A DNA stretch of 13,399 nucleotides from CAYMAT01 sp964388495. Its GTDB lineage: Bacteria; Patescibacteriota; Gracilibacteria; Peribacterales; Peribacteraceae. Positions 5,630-12,609 of this stretch are shown in pieces. The position numbers and the translations under genes were made by a program. Positions within the stretch are counted from its first letter, which is position 1; the number at the start of each line of letters is the position of its first letter. The notes under the pieces are model-generated. The model was not told the DNA's origin. It saw nothing but the letters and a program-made list of their open reading frames with translations, and ran no database searches. The stretch is from contig CAYMAT010000037.1 in the NCBI GenBank assembly GCA_964388495.1, positions 1-13,399 on the forward strand, read 5' to 3'.

Positions 5630-8161
5630 CTACTTGGTGTCATCCGGTGGAATTCCATAATATTTAAACAGGAACGCCGCGATTTCTTTAAACACCGGAG
5701 CAGCTGCCGTGGCACCGTGAATGGCTTTCTTGGGACGGTCGATTTTGACCAGGATGACGAACTGCGGATGACTGATGGGCGCATACCCAGCGTACGTGGC
5801 AAAGGTGGAACCCGTGCCCGTCTCGTACTTACCGCCCGGACCGGCGATCTGACTGGTACCCGTCTTGCCCGCGTTCTTGTAGCCGGGGACCTTTCCGCTC
5901 TTGGCGAAACCCTTGTCCGCGGAGCTAACGAGCATGGCGGTGATGGTTTCCGACGTGGACGGCTTGAGCACCTGGTCAATGACCTTGGGTTGTGTCACCT
6001 CCGTACTGCCGTCCGGATGGATGATACTGTCCACCAGATACGGGTGCAGCAGTTTGCCGCCGTTGGCCAGCGCGCACCACGCGGTGATCACCTGGAGCGT
6101 GGTGGTGGTCATACCTTGCCCAAAGGAGATGGTGGCAAGCGTGGAGCGGGGGAGACTGCGCCAGGGAGGAAGTTCGCCCGCAAGCTCGTCCTCCAGTTCC
6201 ACACCCGTGATGTGCGTGTAGCCAAACCGGTCCAGCATGTTGAGAAGCAGTTTGGCCCCCAGTTTGAACGAGATGCTGGTCATGCACGTGTTGATGGAGA
6301 ACTCCAGGCAGTTGGTCATGGTCACGTGCCCGTAGTGCTTGTGGTCGTTGTTGTCGATCTTGTATTCGTCCACCTCCACGGGACCGGTATCGTCGTACGT
6401 GTCCTCGGGAACCACTTCACCCTGATCCAGCGCGATGGCCATGGTGATGGGCTTTTCCACGGAGCCGGGCTCGTAGATTTCATGGATGTTGCGGTTGAGG
6501 TATGCGCCGATACCCACGTTGTTCTTGAATTTCATCCATACGTGCGGATCGTCCGTGGGGAACACCTCGCGACGGATGTTCTCGCCTATGTACATGTAGT
6601 ACCGGGAGATGTCGTGCAGGTCGTACATCTGCTCCAGCTCTGTGAGGGACGTACGCGTCTTGTCGGTCAGGAGCGTGCGTCCGGATGCCGTAAAGACATC
6701 ATCCATGTACGCCTTCACCACGCGGTTGTTGGTCTTGGGGTCAAACACCTCCACCACGATCTTCTTGCGGCGGTCTTCATCAATATCCACGGGTTCCTTT
6801 TCGGAAACCTCAGCATAGTTGTTGCTGTCAAACAGAGGGGCGTTGGCCATGGCCAGAATGCGGCCGGTGTTGGGATCCATGACGATGACCTCGCCCGTAT
6901 CGGCATCGTATTTCTCTATGGCCGCGGACAGAATGGTCTCCACCTCCTTCTGGATGTTACGGTCGATGGTGAGGACGATGGTGTCGCCGTCCTCGGGATC
7001 CTCGATGGTCTGCTCCGGGCGGAGGATCTGTCCTCCCTGGGTGTCGCTCACAGTGCGGATCTCGCCCGCCTTGCCGCGGAGAATGGAATCGAACGTGCGT
7101 TCAATGCCGTACTGCGCCTCCTGACGGGTGTTGAGGAATCCCACCACATGCGAACCCAGCGTGGTATCCGGGTAAAAGCGCCAGTGCTCGGGGAGGAGGG
7201 CCACGGAACGCAGAGGATATTCCAGATTGTTCCCCGCCTTTCCCGTTTTGGCCTGGGCCTCTTCCATGGTCTTGCGTGCGGAATCCGCCTTTGACTGCAG
7301 AATTTGCAGCGAAAGGGCGCGCGGAATCCGGCGCATGATGGGCACGTAGCGCAGCTTGCGCGTGACCAGCAGATCACGGACGTCTTTCTGTTCCTTTTCC
7401 AGAATGGGCGCGAGCGAGCGCGCAAAGGAATCGATGAGCGACTGGTTGATTTCCTCGGGATTGGCATAGATGAGATCACCGTCATCACTGACACGCACGC
7501 CGGGAATATCCAAGGCCTTCACCTCTTTTTGCTGGATTTTGGTCGCTCCATACTGCAGAGGGACAAAGGTGACCTTCTGCTGCGAGATGCGTTTTTCGAT
7601 ATCCGCCGCAAACGCGTCACGCGCCTGCACAAGCGACGGCAGCTTGAGAATGGAAGGGGGCAGGGGAGTGCTGGGCGATATAGGCTCTAATAAAGACCCC
7701 GTCTCCAGGAGTTTTTTGCGGAGCAGGGGGTCAAATGCGTCGGCGTACATCGGTACCAATTCCCGGGGACAGGTTTCCATTCCATGACTGCAGTCGTTAT
7801 GGAACTCTTCCGTCAGGAGGATGTTCGAAAGCGTGCGCGCCACCAGGCCGGGGTTGTCCGTGATGAGCGGGTCCACGTAGACCAGATCCAGCGTGATGTT
7901 GGTGGCGAGGATGTTTGTCTCCTCCGTGCGGGAATCCCGGGAAAGGATGTCCCCGCGCTTGGCCGGCAGCGTGATGCCGCCGTAGTGCAGACGCTGCGCC
8001 TTGTCTCGATATTCCGCCCCCCGCACCACCTGCAACTCCATCAGCCGCGAGGCGATGATGAGCAGTCCGAACAAAAAGACGCCGTACACCACAATCGTGC
8101 GGCGCTGCAGTGAGCGCCGTTTCTGGGTTTCCGTCGCTGTGCGATGGGGGTTGTACGCCAC
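5630..8161 (-). CDS. ftsI: Septal peptidoglycan transpeptidase, FtsI/PBP2 class B family
   Basis: This membrane-anchored class B penicillin-binding protein cross-links septal peptidoglycan. From GTG 8161 it has 843 residues. One transmembrane helix near the N-terminus (VVYGVFLFGLLIIASRL) is followed by LQVVRGAEYRDKA and an enlarged dimerization/pedestal region. The transpeptidase domain holds SVEK (catalytic Ser567), SIN (622-624) and KTG (766-768). FGQGMTTTTLQVITAWCALANGG-type sequence is typical of the FtsI/SpoVD group, although no C-terminal PASTA domain is present. About 118 residues separate NNY (to 449) from Ser567, against roughly 30 in E. coli FtsI, so there is an insertion of about 90 residues. 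The frame extends up to ATG 8347, but that would overlap the divergent promoter and gene. GTG 8161 puts a short basic tail before the helix; GTG 8191 is the alternative. The gene is transcribed opposite to glmS. Confidence 0.93.
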   Translation of the reverse strand: MAYNPHRTATETQKRRSLQRRTIVVYGVFLFGLLIIASRLMELQVVRGAEYRDKAQRLHYGGITLPAKRGDILSRDSRTEETNILATNITLDLVYVDPLITDNPGLVARTLSNILLTEEFHNDCSHGMETCPRELVPMYADAFDPLLRKKLLETGSLLEPISPSTPLPPSILKLPSLVQARDAFAADIEKRISQQKVTFVPLQYGATKIQQKEVKALDIPGVRVSDDGDLIYANPEEINQSLIDSFARSLAPILEKEQKDVRDLLVTRKLRYVPIMRRIPRALSLQILQSKADSARKTMEEAQAKTGKAGNNLEYPLRSVALLPEHWRFYPDTTLGSHVVGFLNTRQEAQYGIERTFDSILRGKAGEIRTVSDTQGGQILRPEQTIEDPEDGDTIVLTIDRNIQKEVETILSAAIEKYDADTGEVIVMDPNTGRILAMANAPLFDSNNYAEVSEKEPVDIDEDRRKKIVVEVFDPKTNNRVVKAYMDDVFTASGRTLLTDKTRTSLTELEQMYDLHDISRYYMYIGENIRREVFPTDDPHVWMKFKNNVGIGAYLNRNIHEIYEPGSVEKPITMAIALDQGEVVPEDTYDDTGPVEVDEYKIDNNDHKHYGHVTMTNCLEFSINTCMTSISFKLGAKLLLNMLDRFGYTHITGVELEDELAGELPPWRSLPRSTLATISFGQGMTTTTLQVITAWCALANGGKLLHPYLVDSIIHPDGSTEVTQPKVIDQVLKPSTSETITAMLVSSADKGFAKSGKVPGYKNAGKTGTSQIAGPGGKYETGTGSTFATYAGYAPISHPQFVILVKIDRPKKAIHGATAAAPVFKEIAAFLFKYYGIPPDDTK

Positions 8162-8336
8162 AAGAAGAGGAAAGAAGGATAGCGGATGCACGGAGAAAGA
8201 TGACAGAGAAAAGTGGGAAAATGCGTGGTGCCAAAGCTCCTCCTTCGCATGTCCTCTGAAGAATTGTTGTTTTCCTCTCCTGAAAGCCACATTTACAGAG
8301 TGCGTTCCTCCTTTATTTGTGCTATAATTATGTGAA
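8162..8336. promoter_or_regulatory. Divergent promoter region between ftsI and the pilus-type ATPase
   Basis: On the minus strand, TATCCT (8181-8176) lies 14 nt before GTG 8161, and TGTCAT lies 8 nt before the alternative GTG 8191. On the plus strand, the extended -10 sequence of the ATPase gene lies at 8320-8328. I see no operator-like repeat. Confidence 0.4.
8320..8328 (+). promoter_or_regulatory. Extended -10 promoter of the pilus-type ATPase, leaderless
   Basis: TGCTATAAT (8320-8328) is a perfect extended -10 element (TGn followed by TATAAT). The GTG start at 8337 comes after only 8 intervening bases, so transcription should begin at about 8335-8337 and the mRNA should have little or no leader. 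No good -35 is visible, as expected for extended -10 promoters. Confidence 0.7.
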
Positions 8337-9449
8337 GTGCCAAACATCGATTACACACAACTTTCCGGCGAAGATTTACTCACAGCGCTCCAGCGTGATG
8401 CTGTCGCTCAGGGGATCTCCGATATCCATCTGTCCCCGCAGAAAAAGGATGTGCGCGTGGAGTGGCGCATGCACGGCGTGCTGCTCCCATTGCTAAGTAT
8501 TTCCCATGAGAAATACGTGGATATCATTCGCCGGGTCAAATTCGTGTCACACCTCAAGCTCAACATCACCACGGTGCCGCAGGACGGGCAATACACCTTT
8601 GAGGCGGGAATCGCAGGCAACAAGACCAAGACCGTCAACGTCCGCGTGGCCACGCTGCCCTCGCGCTTTGGCGAGGCCATCACCCTGCGCCTCCTGGACC
8701 CGGAACGCGGCATCCGTCCGCTGACGGAGCTGGGGTTCCCGCAGGAAACGGAGAAACAGCTGCGCGATCTGGTGGAACTCCCCAACGGCCTCATCCTGGT
8801 CACGGGTCCCACGGGATCCGGAAAAACAACCACCTTGTACGCGCTGCTCTCCACCATCGTGGGGAAGGAACGCAACATCATCACGCTGGAGGATCCCGTG
8901 GAATACGAGCTGCAGGGCGTGATCCAGAGCCAGATCGACGCGGACAAGGATTACACCTTCGCCTCCGGGCTCCGCAGCATCCTCCGCCATGATCCGGACG
9001 TCATCCTGGTGGGGGAAATCCGCGACCTGGAAACGGCGCAGACCGCGGTGAACGCCGCTCTCACCGGCCACCTGGTCTTGAGCACGCTGCATACCAACTC
9101 CGCCGTGGAGGCCATTCCACGCCTGCTTTCCATGGGGGTCAGCCCCTACACGCTTGCCCCCGCGCTCCGCGCTGTCCTGGCACAGCGTCTTGTCCGAACC
9201 CTGACGCCGGAATGCCGCGGCAAGCAGTGCGACCCCTCGGACCACAAGAGCTACGGCGGACAGATGTCCATTCCCGAGCTTCTCCAGGTCACCCCGGAGA
9301 TCCAGCAGCAAGTGCTGAATATGAGCGAATCCGCCACGATCCTGGAAACCGCAAAAAAGAACGGTTACCTCACCATGCGCGAGTGGGGCGAGAGACGCGT
9401 TAAAGAGGGTCTTACGACGCTGGAAGAGGTGATGAGGGCGACGGGATAA
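8337..9449 (+). CDS. Type IV pilus / type II secretion ATPase, PilB/GspE-like, short form
   Basis: This cytosolic hexameric ATPase class powers pilus extension or pseudopilus assembly. The 370-residue product has ISDIHLSPQKKDVRVEWRMHGVL (the N2 domain hallmark), Walker A GPTGSGKT (157-164), an Asp box with RSILRHDPD, Walker B VILVGEIRD ending near Glu227, and a His box ALTGHLVLSTLHTNSA. It lacks the N1 domain of full-length PilB/GspE (about 560 residues). The zinc-binding region is reduced to C293-x4-C298 instead of two CxxC-type pairs. Length approaches PilT, but the HDPDVILVGEIRDLETAQ-type sequence fits the PilB/GspE branch. No pilin, PilC or peptidase gene is in the window. The GTG start is set by the extended -10 promoter 8 nt upstream and by the conserved N2 start. 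Confidence 0.9.
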   Translation: MPNIDYTQLSGEDLLTALQRDAVAQGISDIHLSPQKKDVRVEWRMHGVLLPLLSISHEKYVDIIRRVKFVSHLKLNITTVPQDGQYTFEAGIAGNKTKTVNVRVATLPSRFGEAITLRLLDPERGIRPLTELGFPQETEKQLRDLVELPNGLILVTGPTGSGKTTTLYALLSTIVGKERNIITLEDPVEYELQGVIQSQIDADKDYTFASGLRSILRHDPDVILVGEIRDLETAQTAVNAALTGHLVLSTLHTNSAVEAIPRLLSMGVSPYTLAPALRAVLAQRLVRTLTPECRGKQCDPSDHKSYGGQMSIPELLQVTPEIQQQVLNMSESATILETAKKNGYLTMREWGERRVKEGLTTLEEVMRATG

Positions 9450-9454
9450 AGAAC

Positions 9455-9531
9455 GAGTGAGCGGGTTGATGAGTTAGAACAAATAACCAATAACTCATGA
9501 ACCAATCAACTTTCAGACCATTTGCTCATTC
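9455..9531 (+). repeat. Large compound intergenic hairpin with AACAAATAAC loop, copy 1
   Basis: Three nested helices stack: GAGTGAGC (9455-9462) with GCTCATTC (9524-9531, one G-T pair), GTTG (9465-9468) with CAAC (9507-9510), and ATGAGTTA (9469-9476) with TAACTCAT (9491-9498). The apical loop contains AACAAATAAC (9478-9487). It fills the gap after the ATPase stop and before the FecR-like gene. There is no long T-run. It could end transcription, protect a 3' end, or be a dispersed repeat. Confidence 0.6.
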
Positions 9532-9543
9532 CTATTTTCCCAG

Positions 9544-9549
9544 TACCAT
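9544..9549 (+). promoter_or_regulatory. Weak -10 candidate for the FecR-like gene
   Basis: TACCAT (4/6 to consensus) ends 9 nt before the GTG at 9559, matching the spacing seen at other genes here. TATTTT at 9533-9538 is an alternative -10 giving a 5' leader of roughly 10-15 nt. No Shine-Dalgarno sequence precedes the GTG; the sequence just before it is pyrimidine-rich. Confidence 0.3.
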
Positions 9550-9558
9550 TCTTTCCCT

Positions 9559-11289
9559 GTGTACATCCGACCTCGTTATCGTAGGCCCGGCTACGCCGTG
9601 ACCACAGAACGCAGAACGCCATCTTGGATGCGTTCCCTCATGGTGCTGGGAGCCATGGTCCTGCTTGCGTATCTGCTGTGGACGGCGCTCATGCATTTGC
9701 TGGGGGTGGGGAACTCGCTGGAACGTACGGGGGCCGTCCTTTCCGTGGAGGAGCGCGGCACGGTGACGGTGAATATCGATGGCAAAGACCAGCACGCGGA
9801 GGACGGCATGCTGCTCTTCCCGGGAGAGAGCGTGAGCACCGGCCCGGGCGCACATGCGGCACTGACCTTCTTTGACGGAACCTACATACGCCTGGATTCC
9901 AGCAGCGACGTGCACGTGGAGGAAAGTGAACGCGGCAATGAGCAATCCATCCTGAGCCTCACGCTCCAGGCGGGATCGGCATGGATGACCACACCGTCGT
10001 CGCGTGCCTTCTCCGGCAGCATCGTGCGTCAGATCAAAACCACGCGCCTGCAGCTGGACCTGGAACCAGGAACGGAGGCCTCCATTGGCGATACGATGGT
10101 GAATGCCTATCAAACGGAGGGATCCGGCATTGCCATCACCCTCTCCGACGGACGCACGTTCACGATCAGCGAAGGGCAGGGATGGACGCTCCCGCAGGGC
10201 GGCACCGTGACGGATAACGTGTATGCCACGCGCACCACGCTGAACGGCGCAGAGGACCTGCCGTTCGTTCTGGAAAGCCGCAAGATCGCTCATGCCATCA
10301 CCGCACTCGCGCCCACGTCGGGATCTGGCGCTCTGCAGGGCGAAGTGCTGACGGTAACCGCCCCCGCCGAGGGCTCCACGGTGAACGGCCCTTTGCTGAC
10401 CGTCCGCGGCGTGGCGGGGCAGGGTGTGGCCAGTATCACGGTGAACGGACACGCAACCATTCTGAATCCCGCAGACGGCACGTTCACGCAGGACCTGGTT
10501 CCGCCGGACGGCACGGAGGACATTGAGGTAACGGTGCAGGCACTGGGCGCCGACGGCACTATCCTGGGTGAAACGCACCGCATGGTGAAGCGTGCACCCG
10601 TGGGCCCTTTGCCCTCACCCACGTTTACCAGCCCCGCCAAGACCGGCGAGACCTTCAAGACCAACGCGGACGAGCTGATCCTGCGCGGCCAGGCCCCCGC
10701 AGGCACCGTGGAGATCCGCGTCAACGACTACAAGCTGCAGCTCTTCAATCCGGACAAGGGTGAATGGAGTTATGTCGCCAGCCTCAAGCTCAAGAACATG
10801 GTTGTGGGAACCAACGTGTACAACGTGGTGGCCACGGATGCACAGGGCCGCAAGAGTGCTCCCGGTGTCCTCACCATCATCCAGGGGCAGGGCGACGGCG
10901 GCGTGGTGAGCGCGAGCACCAGCTCCGCAGGTTCCACTGCCTCCGCCGCGGCCGCGTCTTCCGCACCCCTGGACCCCACCACCCTGCCGCAGAATGACCC
11001 CATATCGCCGGGAACGCTGACGGTGACAGCACCCGCCGAAGGCACCACGTACACCATGGAAACGGGTTCCGGATTCCTCCTGGAAGGCAAGACGTCCACG
11101 GCAACGGCCTCCGTCTGGGTGAACGACTACCGCCTGCAGCTCTACACCGCCGGCAAGAACTTCTGGAACTACCGTGCGGAAGAAGCCTTGGGCACGCTCA
11201 AGACGGGGACCAACACGTACAAGATCGTGGCACGCAACAAGGAGAACCAGATCCTGGATGTGCTGACATATACGGTGGAAAAGAAGTAA
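9559..11289 (+). CDS. Membrane-anchored FecR-domain protein with C-terminal Ig-like repeats
   Basis: The 576-residue product has a basic N-terminus, one transmembrane helix (about residues 26-48) and a FecR-like region (about 54-210), with GESVSTGPGAHAALTFFDGT as the recognisable core. Three Ig-like modules follow. Their shared strand reads VNGHATIL (295), VNDYKLQL (388) and VNDYRLQL (521); the last two also share W-Y and GTN-Y-VA further on, so they look like diverged duplicates. An Ala/Ser/Thr linker separates modules 2 and 3. The topology predicts a short cytosolic tail and a long exterior part. In classical systems FecR relays a signal to an ECF sigma factor; no sigma factor or TonB receptor is nearby and the cytosolic part is short, so a surface or adhesive role is at least as likely. 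It lies between two hairpins with a shared loop. Confidence 0.8.
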   Translation: MYIRPRYRRPGYAVTTERRTPSWMRSLMVLGAMVLLAYLLWTALMHLLGVGNSLERTGAVLSVEERGTVTVNIDGKDQHAEDGMLLFPGESVSTGPGAHAALTFFDGTYIRLDSSSDVHVEESERGNEQSILSLTLQAGSAWMTTPSSRAFSGSIVRQIKTTRLQLDLEPGTEASIGDTMVNAYQTEGSGIAITLSDGRTFTISEGQGWTLPQGGTVTDNVYATRTTLNGAEDLPFVLESRKIAHAITALAPTSGSGALQGEVLTVTAPAEGSTVNGPLLTVRGVAGQGVASITVNGHATILNPADGTFTQDLVPPDGTEDIEVTVQALGADGTILGETHRMVKRAPVGPLPSPTFTSPAKTGETFKTNADELILRGQAPAGTVEIRVNDYKLQLFNPDKGEWSYVASLKLKNMVVGTNVYNVVATDAQGRKSAPGVLTIIQGQGDGGVVSASTSSAGSTASAAAASSAPLDPTTLPQNDPISPGTLTVTAPAEGTTYTMETGSGFLLEGKTSTATASVWVNDYRLQLYTAGKNFWNYRAEEALGTLKTGTNTYKIVARNKENQILDVLTYTVEKK

Positions 11290-11290
11290 T

Positions 11291-11334
11291 TTGTGATTCG
11301 TACTTCGTAACAAATAACGAAGTACTAGTCACAA
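11291..11334. repeat. Long intergenic hairpin with AACAAATAAC loop, copy 2, between convergent genes
   Basis: TTGTGA (11291-11296) pairs with TCACAA (11329-11334), and GTACTTCGT (11300-11308) pairs with ACGAAGTAC (11317-11325), separated by a 3x3 internal loop. The apical loop plus the first stem bases reads AACAAATAAC (11309-11318), as in the hairpin at 9455-9531. It exactly fills the 46-bp space between the stops of two convergent genes, a place suited to a bidirectional terminator, although no T-run is present. Confidence 0.65.
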
Positions 11335-11335
11335 C

Positions 11336-12262
11336 TCACAGACCCACTCTCTCCATCACCCCCCTGAACTCCTCCGGCATCTCCGCCGTCACCTCGTGCT
11401 TTTTCTTGTCCGCAGGCGAGACAAAAGACAGGAACTCCGCGTGCAGACACAGATTCCGGATGTCGTACTGGTCCCGCAGGCGTTCCGAGAGGGGAGTGGT
11501 GTAGGTGTCATCGCCCAAAACAGGATGGCCGATGCTCAAGAGGTGCACGCGGATTTGGTGCGTGCGGCCGGTGTGCAGGTCACAGCGGAGGAACGCGCAG
11601 TCGCGGCCAGCCTTGAGCACGTCGTACGTGGTCTGCGCCTCGCGGCTGTTCCAGGACGCCGTCACGGCCATGGTGGTGCGGTCACGCACGTTGCGGCCGA
11701 TGGGCGCGTCCACGGTGGCATGCGCCACCTTGGGGACCCCGGCCACCAGCGCCACGTAGTGCTTTTTCACCGTCCTCTCCTGGAATTGCTGCTGCAGGGC
11801 CTGGTGCGCGGCGGGGGATTTGGCGATGAGCAGGCACCCCGTCGTCTCTTTATCCAAGCGATGCACCAGCACCCCTGCCTCGGAGAAGGGGAGTTTCTGT
11901 TTCTTGAAGAGATACGCCACACCATGGAGCACCGTTTTTTCACCCGGAGCCATGCCCACGCCCGGATGCACCGCCAGACCCGCGGGTTTGCGAATCACCA
12001 TGCACGCCGCATCCTCGTACAGTACTTCAAGCTTCAAGTCCGCAGGCACAATGTCGGAGCTCTCGGACGGATCAGGGAGTTCTGCCAGATCCACCTTATC
12101 CCCCTCCTGCACGCGCGTGGAAACTTTTTTTGTCACCTGGTCATTGACGGACACGAATCCGCCCTCAATCGCCGCCTGCGCCTTGGCGCGGCTCAGCATC
12201 CTGCCGTCGGCTGCAAGAAACGTATCCAGCCGGTCGGGAAGGGGGACTATCCAGGAAGGCAT
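11336..12262 (-). CDS. rluD: RluA-family RNA pseudouridine synthase (RluD-like)
   Basis: The enzyme converts uridine to pseudouridine in RNA; RluD acts on 23S rRNA helix 69 during late 50S maturation. From ATG 12262 the product has 308 residues. An N-terminal S4 RNA-binding domain starts PLPDRLDTFLAADGRMLSRA and includes GGFVSVND. The catalytic domain shows IRKPAGLAVHPG, VHRLDKETTGCLL (catalytic Asp137) and LHTGRTHQIRVHL. The order S4-catalytic and the length fit RluD, but substrate specificity among RluA paralogues cannot be fixed from motifs, so the symbol is tentative. The frame extends to an ATG at 12364, but MPSWIVPLPDRLD is the natural start: it opens the S4 domain and has a -10 box 7 nt upstream. 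Confidence 0.9.
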   Translation of the reverse strand: MPSWIVPLPDRLDTFLAADGRMLSRAKAQAAIEGGFVSVNDQVTKKVSTRVQEGDKVDLAELPDPSESSDIVPADLKLEVLYEDAACMVIRKPAGLAVHPGVGMAPGEKTVLHGVAYLFKKQKLPFSEAGVLVHRLDKETTGCLLIAKSPAAHQALQQQFQERTVKKHYVALVAGVPKVAHATVDAPIGRNVRDRTTMAVTASWNSREAQTTYDVLKAGRDCAFLRCDLHTGRTHQIRVHLLSIGHPVLGDDTYTTPLSERLRDQYDIRNLCLHAEFLSFVSPADKKKHEVTAEMPEEFRGVMERVGL

Positions 12263-12269
12263 TGAAAAT

Positions 12270-12275
12270 AGTGTA
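12270..12275 (-). promoter_or_regulatory. -10 candidate of the RluD-like gene, leaderless type
   Basis: On the minus strand TACACT (12275-12270, 4/6 to consensus) is followed by 7 bases and then ATG 12262. No Shine-Dalgarno sequence precedes the ATG and I find no convincing -35. Support is mainly the repeated spacing across genes. Confidence 0.35.
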
Positions 12276-12336
12276 GCGGAGACCGGACCACAAAGCTGAC
12301 AACAGAGCCAAAACAGCCCAAACAAAGAAATAACGC

Positions 12337-12364
12337 TTGAATGAGCATCTATTTTCCGTATCAT
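12337..12364 (+). promoter_or_regulatory. Sigma70-type promoter upstream of the candidate structured RNA
   Basis: TTGAAT (12337-12342, 4/6) and TATCAT (12359-12364, 5/6) are separated by 16 nt. Transcription would start at about 12371. No start codon with a useful reading frame follows, but a series of hairpins and a terminator do. Confidence 0.45.
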
Positions 12365-12370
12365 CGCCGT

Positions 12371-12539
12371 CCTTTCGTTCCTGTCATATCACGTCTGACG
12401 GGAAACGACGGGCCGGTGGTCCATCTTGGACCGTAGCTCACCGGGGAGGGGCTCCTGCCCCTCCAAAGACATCTACCCGGCGCATTCGCGTCGGTTCACA
12501 TAGGGTAGGAATCCATCACAGGATTCCTGCCCATTTTTT
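12371..12539 (+). ncRNA. Candidate structured non-coding RNA of about 170 nt
   Basis: Between the promoter at 12337-12364 and the terminator at 12503-12539 lie several stable stems. CCGGTG pairs with CACCGG around an inner GTCC-ATCTT-GGAC hairpin (about 12413-12444). GGAGGGGC (12445-12452) pairs with GCCCCTCC (12457-12464) over a TCCT loop. CCGGCGC (12477-12483) pairs with GCGTCGG (12488-12494) over ATTC. The final terminator hairpin follows. No ORF of useful length is present on the + strand, and no upstream + strand gene explains the terminator. It does not match any RNA family I recognise; tRNA, SRP RNA and RNase P do not fit. It might instead be a leader or attenuator of the next gene, but that gene has its own promoter. 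Start position is inferred. Confidence 0.45.
12503..12539 (+). terminator. Strong intrinsic terminator
   Basis: GGGTAGGAATCC (12503-12514) pairs over 12 bp (one G-T) with GGATTCCTGCCC (12521-12532) around the 6-nt loop ATCACA, followed by A and six T residues (12534-12539). The T-run is present only on the + strand. The preceding + strand gene ends at 11289 and an antisense gene lies between, so the terminator most likely ends a local transcript. Confidence 0.8.
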
Positions 12540-12574
12540 AAGCAAGATCGTTAAATGGACTGGAAAAGTCGTAT

Positions 12575-12603
12575 TATACAATATGTACATTTTATGTTAT
12601 AAT
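12575..12603 (+). promoter_or_regulatory. Strong extended -10 promoter of the last gene, leaderless
   Basis: TGTTATAAT (12595-12603) is a perfect extended -10 element, with TATACA (12575-12580, 4/6) 17 nt upstream as a -35. The ATG at 12610 follows after 6 bases, so the transcript should begin at or within a base or two of the start codon. Confidence 0.7.
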
Positions 12604-12609
12604 ATAAGA

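Noticed and set aside
5717..7294. A 525-codon open frame on the + strand inside ftsI
   Set aside because: It is antisense to a gene with complete SxxK, SxN and KTG motifs. The translation is low-complexity (Val/His/Gly-rich), as expected from the complement of GC-rich codons.
8162..8347. N-terminal extension of ftsI up to ATG 8347
   Set aside because: It would overlap the start and promoter of the divergent ATPase gene and adds sequence unlike any FtsI before the membrane helix.
12424..12502. tRNA-like sequence (TAGCTCA and GGTTCACA words)
   Set aside because: The words suggest D- and T-arms, but no proper anticodon loop, acceptor stem or T-stem can be formed.
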